From: Actinomadura sp. K4S16
GTDB taxonomy: Bacteria; Actinomycetota; Actinomycetes; Streptosporangiales; Streptosporangiaceae
Direction: 5' to 3'
Assembly (NCBI RefSeq): GCF_008327685.1
Contig: NZ_BDDE01000012.1
Span: 434,001 to 498,000, forward strand
Length of the DNA stretch: 64,000 nt
Shown here: positions 17,627 to 26,224 of the stretch, one piece after another
Position numbering within the stretch: the stretch's first letter is position 1
Layout of the letters: every line of letters begins with the position of its first letter
The notes under the pieces: model-generated
Told to the model about the DNA's origin: nothing
Databases searched by the model: none
Seen by the model: the letters and a program-made list of their open reading frames with translations, nothing else
Position numbers and translations under genes: made by a program

Positions 17627-19536
17627 CCGGGCCGGGCGGTGCCGGGCGGTCGGGCTCCGGCGGCGACCTGCTCGATGCCGTCCTGGCGCCCAGCCCTCCC
17701 GCCTTCGCGCTGCTGCACCGCCCGGAGACGAGCGGGCCCGGATCACTCGACGTCCTCGTGGGAGACGTCTCGCACGTGGAGGCGCTGGCGGACATCCCGC
17801 TTCCGGACTCCGGCGGTGTCCCGCAGGGCCCGGCGGGCCGCCCCGAGGTGCTGGCGATCATTCCTTACCGCCAGATCCGCGAACGAGGCTTCGCGTGCGC
17901 GGACGACGGCGCTCCGCTGATCACGATCAGTGTGACCGGACACGCGACGGTGCCGCTCGCCGAGGCGATCGCCCGGATCCCCGATCCGCCCATCGCCGTC
18001 CCCGACGGGCACTTCGACGTGACGGACGACGCCTATGCCGAGAACGTCCGCCGAGTGATCAAGGAGGCGATCGGCGAGGGGGAGGGTGCGAACTTCGTCA
18101 TCAAACGGTCCTACATCACCGGCATCCCCGACTACACGCCGCACAGCGCCCTGGCGGTCTTCCGACGGCTCCTCGAGGTCGAGTCGGGGACGTACTGGAC
18201 CTTCGTCGTCCACACCGGCGACCGGACGTTCGTGGGCGCCACGCCGGAGCGGCACGTCACGTTGAACGGCGGCGTGGCCACCATGAACCCCATCAGCGGC
18301 ACCTACCGCTATCCGGCGTCCGGCCCCTCGTTGCCCGACGTCATGGACTTCCTGGCGGACCGGAAGGAGTCCGAGGAGCTCTACATGGTCCTGGACGAGG
18401 AACTCAAGATGATGACGCGGATCTGCGAACCGGGCGTCCGGGTGGTGGGCCCGCGGCTCAAGGAGATGGCGCGGCTGGCGCACACCGAGTACTTCATCGA
18501 GGGGAGGAGCGGGCGAGATGTCCGGGACATCCTGAGGCAGACCATGTTCGCCCCGACCGTCACCGGCAGTCCCCTGGAGAACGCCTGCCGCGTCATCAGC
18601 CGGCACGAGCCGGCGGGCCGCGGCTACTACAGCGGGGTCGTCGCCTGCATCGGCCGCGACGCGTCGGGTCGCCAGTCCCTCGACTCGGCCATCCTCATCC
18701 GCACCGCCGACATCGACAGCGGCGGCCAGGTGCGCATCGGTGTGGGCAACACGCTCGTCCGCCATTCCGATCCGGCCTCGGAGGTCGCCGAAACCCGGGC
18801 CAAGGTGGCCGGGATGCTCACCGCGCTGAGGGCCGAAGCCCCGTCCAGGCTGGGGTCCCACCCCCGGGTACGGGACGCGCTGGCGCAGCGCAACGCGACG
18901 ATCGCCGGCTACTGGCTGGGCGCCGGCGCCGAGTCGGCGTCGCCCTTCCCGGAGCTGGCGGGGTGCCGGACGCTGATCGTGGACGCCGAGGACACCTTCA
19001 CCTCGATGCTCGAACACCAGCTGCGCAGCCTGGACATGCGGGTGACCGTGCGCCGCCACGACGAGATCCCGCCGTTCGGGGCCTACGACTTCGTCGTGCT
19101 GGGACCGGGCCCCGGCGATCCCGCGGACCCCGGCCTCCGCAAGCTCGCCCGGTTGTCGTCGGCCGCGGACGCCCTGCTGGCGGAGCGCCGTCCCTTTCTC
19201 GCCGTCTGCCTGAGCCACCAGGTCCTCTGCGAGCGGCTCGGACTCGGCGTGCGGCGCCGGGAGACGCCCAACCAGGGGGTGCAGATGGAGATCGACCTGT
19301 TCGGCCGCCGGGAGACGGTGGGGTTCTACAACACGTTCGCGGCCCGGTCGGCGCGGGACGGTATCGATATCGACGGTGTGGGCGCGGTGGAGATCTGCCG
19401 CGATCCGGACACGGGCGACGTGCACGCGCTGCGGGGTCCCCGTTTCGCCTCCCTCCAGTTCCATGCCGAGTCCGTGCTCACCCAGAACGGGCCGCGCATC
19501 CTCGGTTCGGTGATCAGAACGGCGCTGGCCGGATGA
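17623..19536 (+). CDS. phzE: PhzE, 2-amino-2-deoxyisochorismate synthase (fused chorismate-binding and glutaminase domains)
   Basis: The 637-residue protein carries both anthranilate-synthase-like activities. The N-terminal chorismate-binding domain (about 1-410) has [21 protein letters not shown] and [12 protein letters not shown]. The C-terminal class I glutamine amidotransferase (about 440-637) has the nucleophile in AVCLSHQ and His/Glu in QFHAES. PhzE aminates chorismate to ADIC but does not eliminate pyruvate. The GTG start overlaps phzD and the stop overlaps phzF, which supports tight co-translation. Confidence 0.96.
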   Translation: MTGPGGAGRSGSGGDLLDAVLAPSPPAFALLHRPETSGPGSLDVLVGDVSHVEALADIPLPDSGGVPQGPAGRPEVLAIIPYRQIRERGFACADDGAPLITISVTGHATVPLAEAIARIPDPPIAVPDGHFDVTDDAYAENVRRVIKEAIGEGEGANFVIKRSYITGIPDYTPHSALAVFRRLLEVESGTYWTFVVHTGDRTFVGATPERHVTLNGGVATMNPISGTYRYPASGPSLPDVMDFLADRKESEELYMVLDEELKMMTRICEPGVRVVGPRLKEMARLAHTEYFIEGRSGRDVRDILRQTMFAPTVTGSPLENACRVISRHEPAGRGYYSGVVACIGRDASGRQSLDSAILIRTADIDSGGQVRIGVGNTLVRHSDPASEVAETRAKVAGMLTALRAEAPSRLGSHPRVRDALAQRNATIAGYWLGAGAESASPFPELAGCRTLIVDAEDTFTSMLEHQLRSLDMRVTVRRHDEIPPFGAYDFVVLGPGPGDPADPGLRKLARLSSAADALLAERRPFLAVCLSHQVLCERLGLGVRRRETPNQGVQMEIDLFGRRETVGFYNTFAARSARDGIDIDGVGAVEICRDPDTGDVHALRGPRFASLQFHAESVLTQNGPRILGSVIRTALAG

Positions 19537-20399
19537 GGCCGCGACAGGCGGGGCCGGACGGGACGCACCCGTACACGGTGATCGACGCGTTCACGGACAC
19601 GCCGCTGCAGGGCAATCCGGTCGCCGTCTTCTTCCACGCGGAGGACATCCCCGCGGAGCGCATGCAGCGCATCGCCAAGGAGATGAACCTGTCGGAGGTC
19701 ACGTTCGTCCTCCCGCCGGAGCAGGGCGGCGACGCGCGCATCCGCATCTTCACCCCGGTCAACGAACTGCCGTTCGCCGGGCATCCGCTGCTCGGCACGG
19801 CCGTCGCGCTCGGCGAGTCGGTCGAGGGGGACCGGCTCCGGCTGGAGACGGCGATGGGAGTGATCCCCTTCGAGCTGGAACGCGCCGACGGGACGGTCGT
19901 CGCCGCCCAGATGGTCCAGCCGGTGCCGACCTGGCGGGAGTTCGACCGCGCGGACGAGCTGCTGGCGGCGCTGGGCCTCCCCGCGTCGGAGCTTCCGGTG
20001 GAGATCTACTCCAACGGGCCCCGGCACGTGTTCGTCGGGCTGGAGAGCATGGCCGCGCTGTCGCGGGTCGATCCCGACCACCGTGCCCTGGCCGCGTTCC
20101 CCGACATGGCGACCAACTGTTTCGCCGGGGCCGGCACGACCTGGCGGATCCGCATGTTCTCGCCCGCCTACGGGGTGACCGAGGACGCGGCCACGGGCTC
20201 CGCGGCGGGGCCCCTCGCCATCCATCTCGCCCGTCACGGCCGCATCGGCTTCGGGCAGTGGATCGGCATCCAGCAGGGCGTCGAGATGGGGCGGCCGTCG
20301 CTGATGCGCGGCCGCGCGGATCTCGCCGACGGCCGCATCGCGACGGTGCGGGTGGCCGGTTCGGGCGTCCCCGTGGCGCGTGGATTGATCTACGCCTGA
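19533..20399 (+). CDS. phzF: PhzF, DHHA isomerase
   Basis: The 288-residue protein of the diaminopimelate-epimerase fold converts DHHA to the aminoketone that dimerises. It has VIDAFTDTPLQGNPVAVF near the start, the catalytic Glu in NLSEVTFVLPP, INELPFAGHPLLGTA-type strands and the second-half motif EDAATGSAAGPLA. The ATG overlaps the phzE stop by 4 nt. A short gap with GGAGG leads to phzG. Confidence 0.96.
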   Translation: MRPRQAGPDGTHPYTVIDAFTDTPLQGNPVAVFFHAEDIPAERMQRIAKEMNLSEVTFVLPPEQGGDARIRIFTPVNELPFAGHPLLGTAVALGESVEGDRLRLETAMGVIPFELERADGTVVAAQMVQPVPTWREFDRADELLAALGLPASELPVEIYSNGPRHVFVGLESMAALSRVDPDHRALAAFPDMATNCFAGAGTTWRIRMFSPAYGVTEDAATGSAAGPLAIHLARHGRIGFGQWIGIQQGVEMGRPSLMRGRADLADGRIATVRVAGSGVPVARGLIYA

Positions 20400-20417
20400 G
20401 CGGCAGCGGAGGCAGCA

Positions 20418-21053
20418 GTGAGCGCGAAGTACGAAAGCCTGACCGGTGTACTCGACGAGTCCTTTCCGGAGTACGCCGATCCGCCGGACGAGCCGATGGC
20501 CCTGGCGCGGGGCTGGATCTCGGCGGCGGTCGCCGAGGGGGTGCGCGAACCGCTGGCTCTCGCGCTCGCCACGGCCGACGGCCGGGGCCGCGCCTCGAAC
20601 CGGATCGTGTCGATCACGGAGGTCACCCATCAGGGTCTGGTGTTCACCAGCCACAGCACCAGCCGGAAGGGCCGGGAGATCGCGCAGACCGGCTGGGCCT
20701 CCGGGCTGCTGTACTGGCGCGAGCTCGCCCGGCAGTTGATCGTGTCGGGGCCGGTGGTGCTGCTGGAGGCGGCCGAGGCGGACCGGCTCTGGGCGGCCAG
20801 GCCGGCGCCGCTGCACGCGATGACGACGGCGTCCCGGCAGAGCGAACCCCTCGACGACGTCCCTGCGCTCCGCGCTGAGGCCGAACGCCTGTCGGAGCGT
20901 GGCGGTCCGCTGCCCCGGCCGGACCGGTTCGCCGGCTACCGGCTGGAGCCGGCGAGCGTCGAGTTCTGGTCCGCCGCCTCCGGAAGGCTGCACCGGAGGC
21001 TGCGCTACGACACGTCTCCAACGGGCTGGCAGACCGTCAGGCTGCAGCCCTAG
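20418..21053 (+). CDS. phzG: PhzG, FMN-dependent dihydrophenazine oxidase (PNPOx family)
   Basis: The 211-residue protein belongs to the pyridoxamine-5'-phosphate oxidase family. It has RASNRIVSITEVTHQGLVF and SHSTSRKGREIAQTG for FMN binding, and ends RLRYDTSPTGWQTVRLQP. PhzG oxidises the hexahydro/tetrahydrophenazine carboxylate intermediates to phenazine-1-carboxylic and -1,6-dicarboxylic acids. It closes the core operon and is followed by a perfect hairpin. The GTG start is preceded by GGAGGC. Confidence 0.95.
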   Translation: MSAKYESLTGVLDESFPEYADPPDEPMALARGWISAAVAEGVREPLALALATADGRGRASNRIVSITEVTHQGLVFTSHSTSRKGREIAQTGWASGLLYWRELARQLIVSGPVVLLEAAEADRLWAARPAPLHAMTTASRQSEPLDDVPALRAEAERLSERGGPLPRPDRFAGYRLEPASVEFWSAASGRLHRRLRYDTSPTGWQTVRLQP

Positions 21054-21086
21054 CCGGGCTCCCGCCCGGTCCGTTTCACATCGCCC

Positions 21087-21125
21087 CGAACGGCACCGCG
21101 ATCCGTGTGATCGCGGTGCCGTTCG
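21087..21125 (+). terminator. Terminator of the phzBCDEFG operon
   Basis: A perfect 17-bp stem (21087-21103 with 21109-21125) with a 5-nt loop lies 34 nt after phzG and 44 nt before the next start. It may reduce rather than block read-through into the tailoring genes. Confidence 0.75.
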
Positions 21126-21168
21126 CGCTTCATGCCCGAATCAGTCTGGGACATAAGAGGAGTTCCCC

Positions 21169-22800
21169 ATGGTGGACAGACCCCCCGAATTCGACGCGAT
21201 CGTCATCGGTGCCGGGATGGGAGGCATCTACGCGCTCCACAAGCTCCGCAACGAGCTCGGCCTCGACGTCCGGGCGTTCGATCGGGCGGCCGGCATCGGC
21301 GGCACCTGGTGGTGGAACCGCTATCCGGGCGCCAAGTCCGACAGCGAGGGCCTCGTCTACCGGTTCTCGTTCGACAAGGACACGATCGCGGAGCCGGTGG
21401 GCGACAACCGCTACATCGACCAGGCCGACATGCAGGCCTATCTCGAGTCGGTGGTCGACAAGTTCGGCCTGCGCGAGCACATCCAGCTCGACACGAGCAT
21501 CGACTCCATGGTGTTCGACGAGGTCCAGGGGACCTGGACCGTCACCACCGGTGAGGGCGAGAGCCACACCGCGCGCTTCGTCGTCACCGCCCTCGGTCCG
21601 CTGTCGGCGGTTTACGTGCCCGACATCAAGGGCCGCGACAGCTTCCGCGGGCGTCTCGTCCACACCGCGGCCTGGCCCGCGGACCTCTCGATCGAGGGCA
21701 AGCGCGTCGGCGTCGTCGGCACCGGCTCGACCGGCACGCAGTTCATCTGCGCGGCCGCGAAGACGGTCGACCGGCTGACGGTCTTCCAGCGGACGGCGCA
21801 GTACTGCGTCCCGAACGGCAACCGGCCGTTCACCGAGGAGGAGAAGGCCGAGTACCGGGCCAACCACCAGGACGTCTGGGCGGAGGTCTGGACCTCCTAT
21901 GTCGGAGGCGGGTTCCGGGAGAGCCAGGTGGCCGCGATGAGCGTCTCCGAGGAGGAGCGCCGGCGCATCTTCCAGGCGGCCTGGGACAAGGGCAACGCGT
22001 TCCGCTTCATGCTGGAGACGTTCTCCGACATCGCTCGCGACCCGGCGGCCAACGAGGCCGCGGGCGAGTTCATCCGCTCGAAGATCAAGGAGATCGTCAA
22101 GGATCCGGAGACCGCGCGCAAGCTCATGCCGAGCGGCTACTACGCCAGGCGTCCGGTCAGCAACGAGGACTACTACGAGGTCTTCAACCAGGACAACGTC
22201 TCCCTGGTCAGCCTCAAGGAGACCCCGATCAGGGAGATCACGCCCAACGGCGTGCTCACCGAGGACGGGGTCGAGCACGAGCTCGACGTCCTGGTCTTCG
22301 CGACCGGCTTCGACGCGTTCGACGGCACCTACCGCCAGATGGACATCCGCGGCCGCGGCGGCGTGACCATCCAGGAGCACTGGAAGGACGGCTCCGGCAG
22401 CTACCTGGGCATGTCATGCCACCGGTTCCCGAACATGTTCATGGTCTTCGGCCCGTGCACCGTCTTCAGCAACCTGCCGCCGGGGATCGAGACCCAGGTC
22501 GACTGGTTCGCAGGCCTGATCAAGACGGCGCTGGACGACGGCAAGTCGTGGATCGAAGCCACCGAGGACGCCGAGCGGACGTGGACCACGACCTGCGACC
22601 AGATCGCCGAGCACAGCCTTTTCTCGAAGGTCGATTCGTTCATCAACGGCGGCAACATCCCCGGCAAGAAGAAGAGGCTGCAATTCTACGTCGCGGGGCT
22701 CGCGGCCTATCGCAAGAAGCTGGAGGAGGTGATGGGCGCCGGTTACGAAGGCTTCGTCCTCGATGCTCCCGCGGAATCGCAGGACCGGCAGATGGCATGA
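21169..22800 (+). CDS. Class B flavin monooxygenase (Baeyer-Villiger/phenazine N-oxygenase type)
   Basis: The 543-residue protein has two Rossmann fingerprints, GAGMGG (14-19) for FAD and GTGSTG (184-189) for NADPH. It also has the Baeyer-Villiger fingerprint FRGRLVHTAAWP (159-170, FxGxxxHxxxWP). Known phenazine N-oxygenases of the LaPhzNO1/NaphzNO1 type belong to this cyclohexanone-monooxygenase-like class and make iodinin- and myxin-type N-oxides. With phzB-G upstream and phzS downstream, N-oxidation of a hydroxyphenazine is the most likely role. Oxygen insertion into another part of the molecule is the alternative. GAGGAG precedes the ATG by 6 nt. Confidence 0.82.
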   Translation: MVDRPPEFDAIVIGAGMGGIYALHKLRNELGLDVRAFDRAAGIGGTWWWNRYPGAKSDSEGLVYRFSFDKDTIAEPVGDNRYIDQADMQAYLESVVDKFGLREHIQLDTSIDSMVFDEVQGTWTVTTGEGESHTARFVVTALGPLSAVYVPDIKGRDSFRGRLVHTAAWPADLSIEGKRVGVVGTGSTGTQFICAAAKTVDRLTVFQRTAQYCVPNGNRPFTEEEKAEYRANHQDVWAEVWTSYVGGGFRESQVAAMSVSEEERRRIFQAAWDKGNAFRFMLETFSDIARDPAANEAAGEFIRSKIKEIVKDPETARKLMPSGYYARRPVSNEDYYEVFNQDNVSLVSLKETPIREITPNGVLTEDGVEHELDVLVFATGFDAFDGTYRQMDIRGRGGVTIQEHWKDGSGSYLGMSCHRFPNMFMVFGPCTVFSNLPPGIETQVDWFAGLIKTALDDGKSWIEATEDAERTWTTTCDQIAEHSLFSKVDSFINGGNIPGKKKRLQFYVAGLAAYRKKLEEVMGAGYEGFVLDAPAESQDRQMA

Positions 22801-22866
22801 CGGAGAATCCGGCCCCACTCGGCTGGCAGGCATACGGCAAAACAGAATCGAAGAGGAGATTGACCC

Positions 22867-24276
22867 GTGGCTGATTACTCAGATCGTCACTTCCGGCCCG
22901 ACACGGGGCCGTTCGACTTCGAACGAGGGAACGCGGCCGTCGAAGTGATCTTCCCGGCGCTCCAGGCCGAGTCCCGCCTCGGTGTCTCCGAATCGGGCAG
23001 CGACGCCTCGCTGGTCGCCGACTTCACCATGGCGCTGGAGGTCACCTGGTTCGATGCGGTCGCGCCCTACTACTACCCGGCCAAGGGCATCTACTCCGAC
23101 CTCGGCCACCGTCCGAAGAGCGAGTGCAACAACCGGAACAAGAACGTCGCGGTCCTCTACGCGTCCTACCGCATCCTCAACGACCGCCTTCCCCATGGCA
23201 GGGACGACTGGCGCAAGATGATGGAGTCGGTCGGGCTGAACCCCGACGACGACTCCGAGGACAAGGAGACGCCGGCCGGCATCGGCAACCTCGCCGCCCG
23301 GGGAATGATCGAGGCCCGCGCGGACGACGGCATGAACCGGCTGGGCTACGAGGGCCGCAAGTACCACCCGCAGCCCTACCGGGACTACACCGGCTTCCAG
23401 CCGGTCAACACGGCGTTCGAGCTGCACGACCCGTCGCACTGGCAGCCCAACGTCAACCCCTACGGCAACGGCGTCTTCACGGTCCAGCACGCGGTGACCC
23501 CGCAGATGCGCCTGGCCACGCCGTTCACCTTCTCGGACCCGTCCAAGTTCAAGCTCGAGCCGCCGGTCAACAGCGACGTGCGCAACATCGAGGCGTACCG
23601 TAAGCAGGCCGACGAGGTCCTGGCCGCGTCGGCGGGGCTCACCGACCGGCAGAAGGTCCTGGCCGAACTGTTCAACGACAAGTTCTTCACCCTCGGGGTC
23701 ATCGCGGGAACGACCGCGCTGAGGACCAAGCCGATGGAGATCGGCGAGTTCGTCCAGTACCTCGCCACCGTCGAGGTCGCCATCTTCGACGCCGCCATCG
23801 TGGACTGGCACTACAAGGCCCTCTACCACTCGGTGCGGCCTTTCAGCGCCATCCGCTACCTCTACGGCGACAAGCCCGTGACCGCCTGGGGCGGGCCGGG
23901 CAAGGGCACCGTCCACGACATCACCGGCAACGAGTGGCAGAGCTACCTGACCACCCCCGACCATCCGGAGTACCCCTCGGTCTCCACCTCGCTCTGCGGC
24001 GCCTACACCCAGGCGGCGCGGCTGCTGCTCGGCGGCGACGAGATCAATTCCGAGATCCACGTGAAGGCCGGGTCGTCGGTGGTCGAGCCTGGGATCACGC
24101 CCGTCGAGGACATGACCCTGAGCTGGGACACGTGGACGGACCTCTCCGCGGACTGCGGCATGAGCAGGCACTGGGGCGGCGTGCACTTCCGCTCGGCGAT
24201 CAGCAACGTGTCCGAGTTCGCCACGCAGATCGGTACGCGGGCCTACGAGTTCATGCAGGAGCACCTGGAGCCGTAG
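22867..24276 (+). CDS. Vanadium-dependent haloperoxidase-like (PAP2 fold) protein lacking one catalytic histidine
   Basis: The 469-residue protein has the vanadate/phosphate site of the VHPO-PAP2 superfamily: K317-x6-R324-P325 (KALYHSVRP) and R434-x5-H440 (SRHWGGVH), with conserved Trp/Asp context. The third motif, normally PSGH, reads P370-S-V-S373, so the acid/base histidine is replaced by Ser, while the vanadate-anchoring residues and the apical His remain. There is no signal peptide. The GTG start is preceded by GAGGAG, and the upstream gap of 66 nt suggests co-transcription with the flavoprotein. It could halogenate poorly, perform a different phenazine modification, or act non-oxidatively. 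Function is open. Confidence 0.75.
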   Translation: MADYSDRHFRPDTGPFDFERGNAAVEVIFPALQAESRLGVSESGSDASLVADFTMALEVTWFDAVAPYYYPAKGIYSDLGHRPKSECNNRNKNVAVLYASYRILNDRLPHGRDDWRKMMESVGLNPDDDSEDKETPAGIGNLAARGMIEARADDGMNRLGYEGRKYHPQPYRDYTGFQPVNTAFELHDPSHWQPNVNPYGNGVFTVQHAVTPQMRLATPFTFSDPSKFKLEPPVNSDVRNIEAYRKQADEVLAASAGLTDRQKVLAELFNDKFFTLGVIAGTTALRTKPMEIGEFVQYLATVEVAIFDAAIVDWHYKALYHSVRPFSAIRYLYGDKPVTAWGGPGKGTVHDITGNEWQSYLTTPDHPEYPSVSTSLCGAYTQAARLLLGGDEINSEIHVKAGSSVVEPGITPVEDMTLSWDTWTDLSADCGMSRHWGGVHFRSAISNVSEFATQIGTRAYEFMQEHLEP

Positions 24277-24299
24277 CGGGGTCCGGCTCCGCCCCGGGG

Positions 24300-24327
24300 C
24301 CCCGGGCCCGGCCGCCCGGGCCCGGGG
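24300..24327. terminator. Bidirectional terminator
   Basis: A 12-bp GC-only stem (24300-24311 with 24316-24327) and 4-nt loop lie between the convergent haloperoxidase-like and VOC genes, with further GC pairing possible on each side. Confidence 0.6.
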
Positions 24328-24336
24328 CGGGGTCGG

Positions 24337-24735
24337 CTACCGAAGGTCTCGCTCGGTCAGTCCGTAGAGATTGCCGTCGTGTCCCCGGATCTGCGCCCAC
24401 CGGGCGCCTTCCCGCCACGACGCGGCTTGCGGTGCCACGGTGATGTCGACACCCCGTGCGCGCAGGTCGGCGCAGGTGGCGTCGAGGTCGTCGCAGTCGA
24501 ACCAGCCGTGGGTCATCCGCCCGGTCCGTTCGCGCAGTGCCGCCAGGACGGCCGGCTCGACGGCGGCGAGCGCCACGTGGGTCTGCGCTCCCGGTGGCCT
24601 GACCTCGACCCACCGCCGGCCGTCACCGTAGGGAACGTCCGCCGCCAGTTCGAAGCCGAGCGTTTCGGTCAGGAATTCCAGGGTGCTCTTCTGGTCCGTT
24701 ACGTAGAGCACCGAAAGCCGGGGATGAGTGATCAT
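24337..24735 (-). CDS. VOC-family (glyoxalase/bleomycin-resistance fold) protein
   Basis: The 132-residue protein starts at MITHPRLSVLYV, chosen because GAAGGGAAAC lies just upstream; the frame stays open a further 22 codons. It shows a paired beta-alpha-beta-beta-beta VOC module with LYVTDQKSTLEFLTETLGFEL and WAQIRGHDGNLYGL. VOC members in antibiotic clusters often sequester the product or act as dioxygenases or isomerases. It is divergent from phzS within the phenazine cluster, so a self-protection or tailoring role is plausible. The specific reaction cannot be read from the sequence. Confidence 0.8.
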   Translation of the reverse strand: MITHPRLSVLYVTDQKSTLEFLTETLGFELAADVPYGDGRRWVEVRPPGAQTHVALAAVEPAVLAALRERTGRMTHGWFDCDDLDATCADLRARGVDITVAPQAASWREGARWAQIRGHDGNLYGLTERDLR

Positions 24736-24834
24736 CTGTTTCCCTTCGACGTGCGCCGGACTCGGCTGCCGACGATCTGCCCACAGTTTTACGAAAACCA
24801 TCGCAGCCCTTCATGTCAAGAAAATTCCGGCCCC

Positions 24835-24878
24835 ATTCATGGATATTGGACGTGTGCTTGCCGCGCGATATTCATGGA
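24835..24878. promoter_or_regulatory. Direct repeats in the VOC-phzS divergent promoter
   Basis: ATTCATGGA occurs twice in the same orientation (24835-24843 and 24870-24878), and a shorter TTCATG lies at 24810-24815. The 182-nt intergenic region is AT-rich. Repeated short direct elements are the usual SARP target layout, though spacing here is not the classical 11 or 22 nt. It is an operator candidate only. Confidence 0.35.
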
Positions 24879-24917
24879 GTGTCGAAATAGGTGCGGACAG
24901 GGAGCGCAAGAGGCATC

Positions 24918-26153
24918 ATGTCTACCCTTGAAAACGCTCGGATAGTGATCGCCGGTGCCGGGATCGGCGGGCTGACCGCCGCGCTGGCCCTGCACGCCCA
25001 CGGGCTCGAGGCGACCGTGCTGGAGGCCGTCCCCGAGATCCGCCCGCTTGGAGTGGGGATCAACATCCAGCCCGCCGCCATCGCCGAACTGACCTCGCTG
25101 GGGTTCGGGGACGCTCTGGCGGAGATCGGCATAGCCACCCGCGAGCACCGCTACCTCGACCGCGCGGGCACCCTGCTGTGGACCGAGCCGCGAGGCGTCG
25201 CCGCCGGCCATCCGAGCCCGCAGTACTCGCTGCACCGCGGGGAGCTGCAGATGATGCTGCTGACCGCGGTGCGCGACCGGCTCGGTCCGGACGCGGTGCG
25301 CGCAGGGGCCCGGGTGACCGGCTTCGCGCAGGACGCCGGGGGCGTCCGCGTGCACGTCCGTGACCGGGCGGGCCGCCGGTCCACGATCCACGGCACGGCG
25401 CTCATCGGCGCCGACGGGATGGACTCCGCGGTCCTGTCCCGGCTCCACCCCGATCGCACCGCGGTCTCCGCGGCCGGTATCCACATGTGGCGCGGCCTGA
25501 CCGAACTCGACGAGTTCCTCGACGGGCGCACCATGATCCTGGCCAATGACGAGGCCGGGGCCCGCTTGGTCGCCTATCCGTGCTCGGCACGTCATGCCCG
25601 GCAGGGCAAGGTCCTCCTCAACTGGGTATGCCTGGTCTCCTCGGCCGCGGCGGACGCGTCCGGCGACGCCGACGGCTCCGGGCGGCTGAAGGACGTGCTG
25701 CCGCACTTCTCGTCCTGGGACTTCGGCTGGCTGAGCGTCCCGGACGTGCTCACCCGCAGCGGCCGGATCCTCCAGTACCCCATGGTCGACCGCGACCCGC
25801 TCGACGAGTGGGGGACCGGCCGCGTCACCCTTCTCGGCGACGCCGCTCACCTGATGTACCCGATCGGCGCCAACGGCGCGTCGCAGGCCGTGCTCGACGG
25901 CGTCGCCCTGGCCGCGGAACTCGCCCGGGACGACGAGGTCGCCGCCGCACTGCGCCGCTACGAGAGCGTCCGCCGCCCGGCCACCACCGCGATCGTCCAG
26001 GCCAACCGGGACATGGACTCCGCCGAGCGCGACCTGGCGGCCCGCGCCGATGCGGACGACGCGACGAAGGCCGCCGTGCTGCAGGAGGTGACCGGCAGCT
26101 ACCGCGACGCCGTCGAGACCGGCACCGGGCATGCCGCCCGGCCGCAGCCCTAG
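24918..26153 (+). CDS. phzS: PhzS-like FAD-dependent phenazine hydroxylase
   Basis: The 411-residue protein matches Pseudomonas PhzS along its whole length. It shares IAGAGIGGL, EIRPLGVGINIQPAA, PQYSLHRGELQM, GADGMDSAV, MWRGLTE, RLVAYPCSARHA, ILQYPMVDRDPL and LLGDAAHLMYPIGANGASQA. PhzS hydroxylates and decarboxylates (5-methyl)phenazine-1-carboxylate to give 1-hydroxyphenazine or pyocyanin. Without a phzM methyltransferase here, the likely outcome is mono- or 1,6-dihydroxyphenazine. The ATG at 24918 follows a GAGCGCAAGAGG leader. It heads the second tailoring block. Confidence 0.92.
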   Translation: MSTLENARIVIAGAGIGGLTAALALHAHGLEATVLEAVPEIRPLGVGINIQPAAIAELTSLGFGDALAEIGIATREHRYLDRAGTLLWTEPRGVAAGHPSPQYSLHRGELQMMLLTAVRDRLGPDAVRAGARVTGFAQDAGGVRVHVRDRAGRRSTIHGTALIGADGMDSAVLSRLHPDRTAVSAAGIHMWRGLTELDEFLDGRTMILANDEAGARLVAYPCSARHARQGKVLLNWVCLVSSAAADASGDADGSGRLKDVLPHFSSWDFGWLSVPDVLTRSGRILQYPMVDRDPLDEWGTGRVTLLGDAAHLMYPIGANGASQAVLDGVALAAELARDDEVAAALRRYESVRRPATTAIVQANRDMDSAERDLAARADADDATKAAVLQEVTGSYRDAVETGTGHAARPQP

Positions 26154-26180
26154 CCATCCCCGTCCACCACGACCACACGC

Positions 26181-26213
26181 CACGGAACACGAAGACGACA
26201 CGGAACACGAAGA
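26181..26213 (+). repeat. Two 15-nt direct repeats upstream of the halogenase
   Basis: CACGGAACACGAAGA occurs at 26181-26195 and 26199-26213, period 18 nt, ending just before the AGGAG of the halogenase ribosome binding site. It may be a slippage product; no function is evident. Confidence 0.6.
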
Positions 26214-26224
26214 GGAGCATCGAC

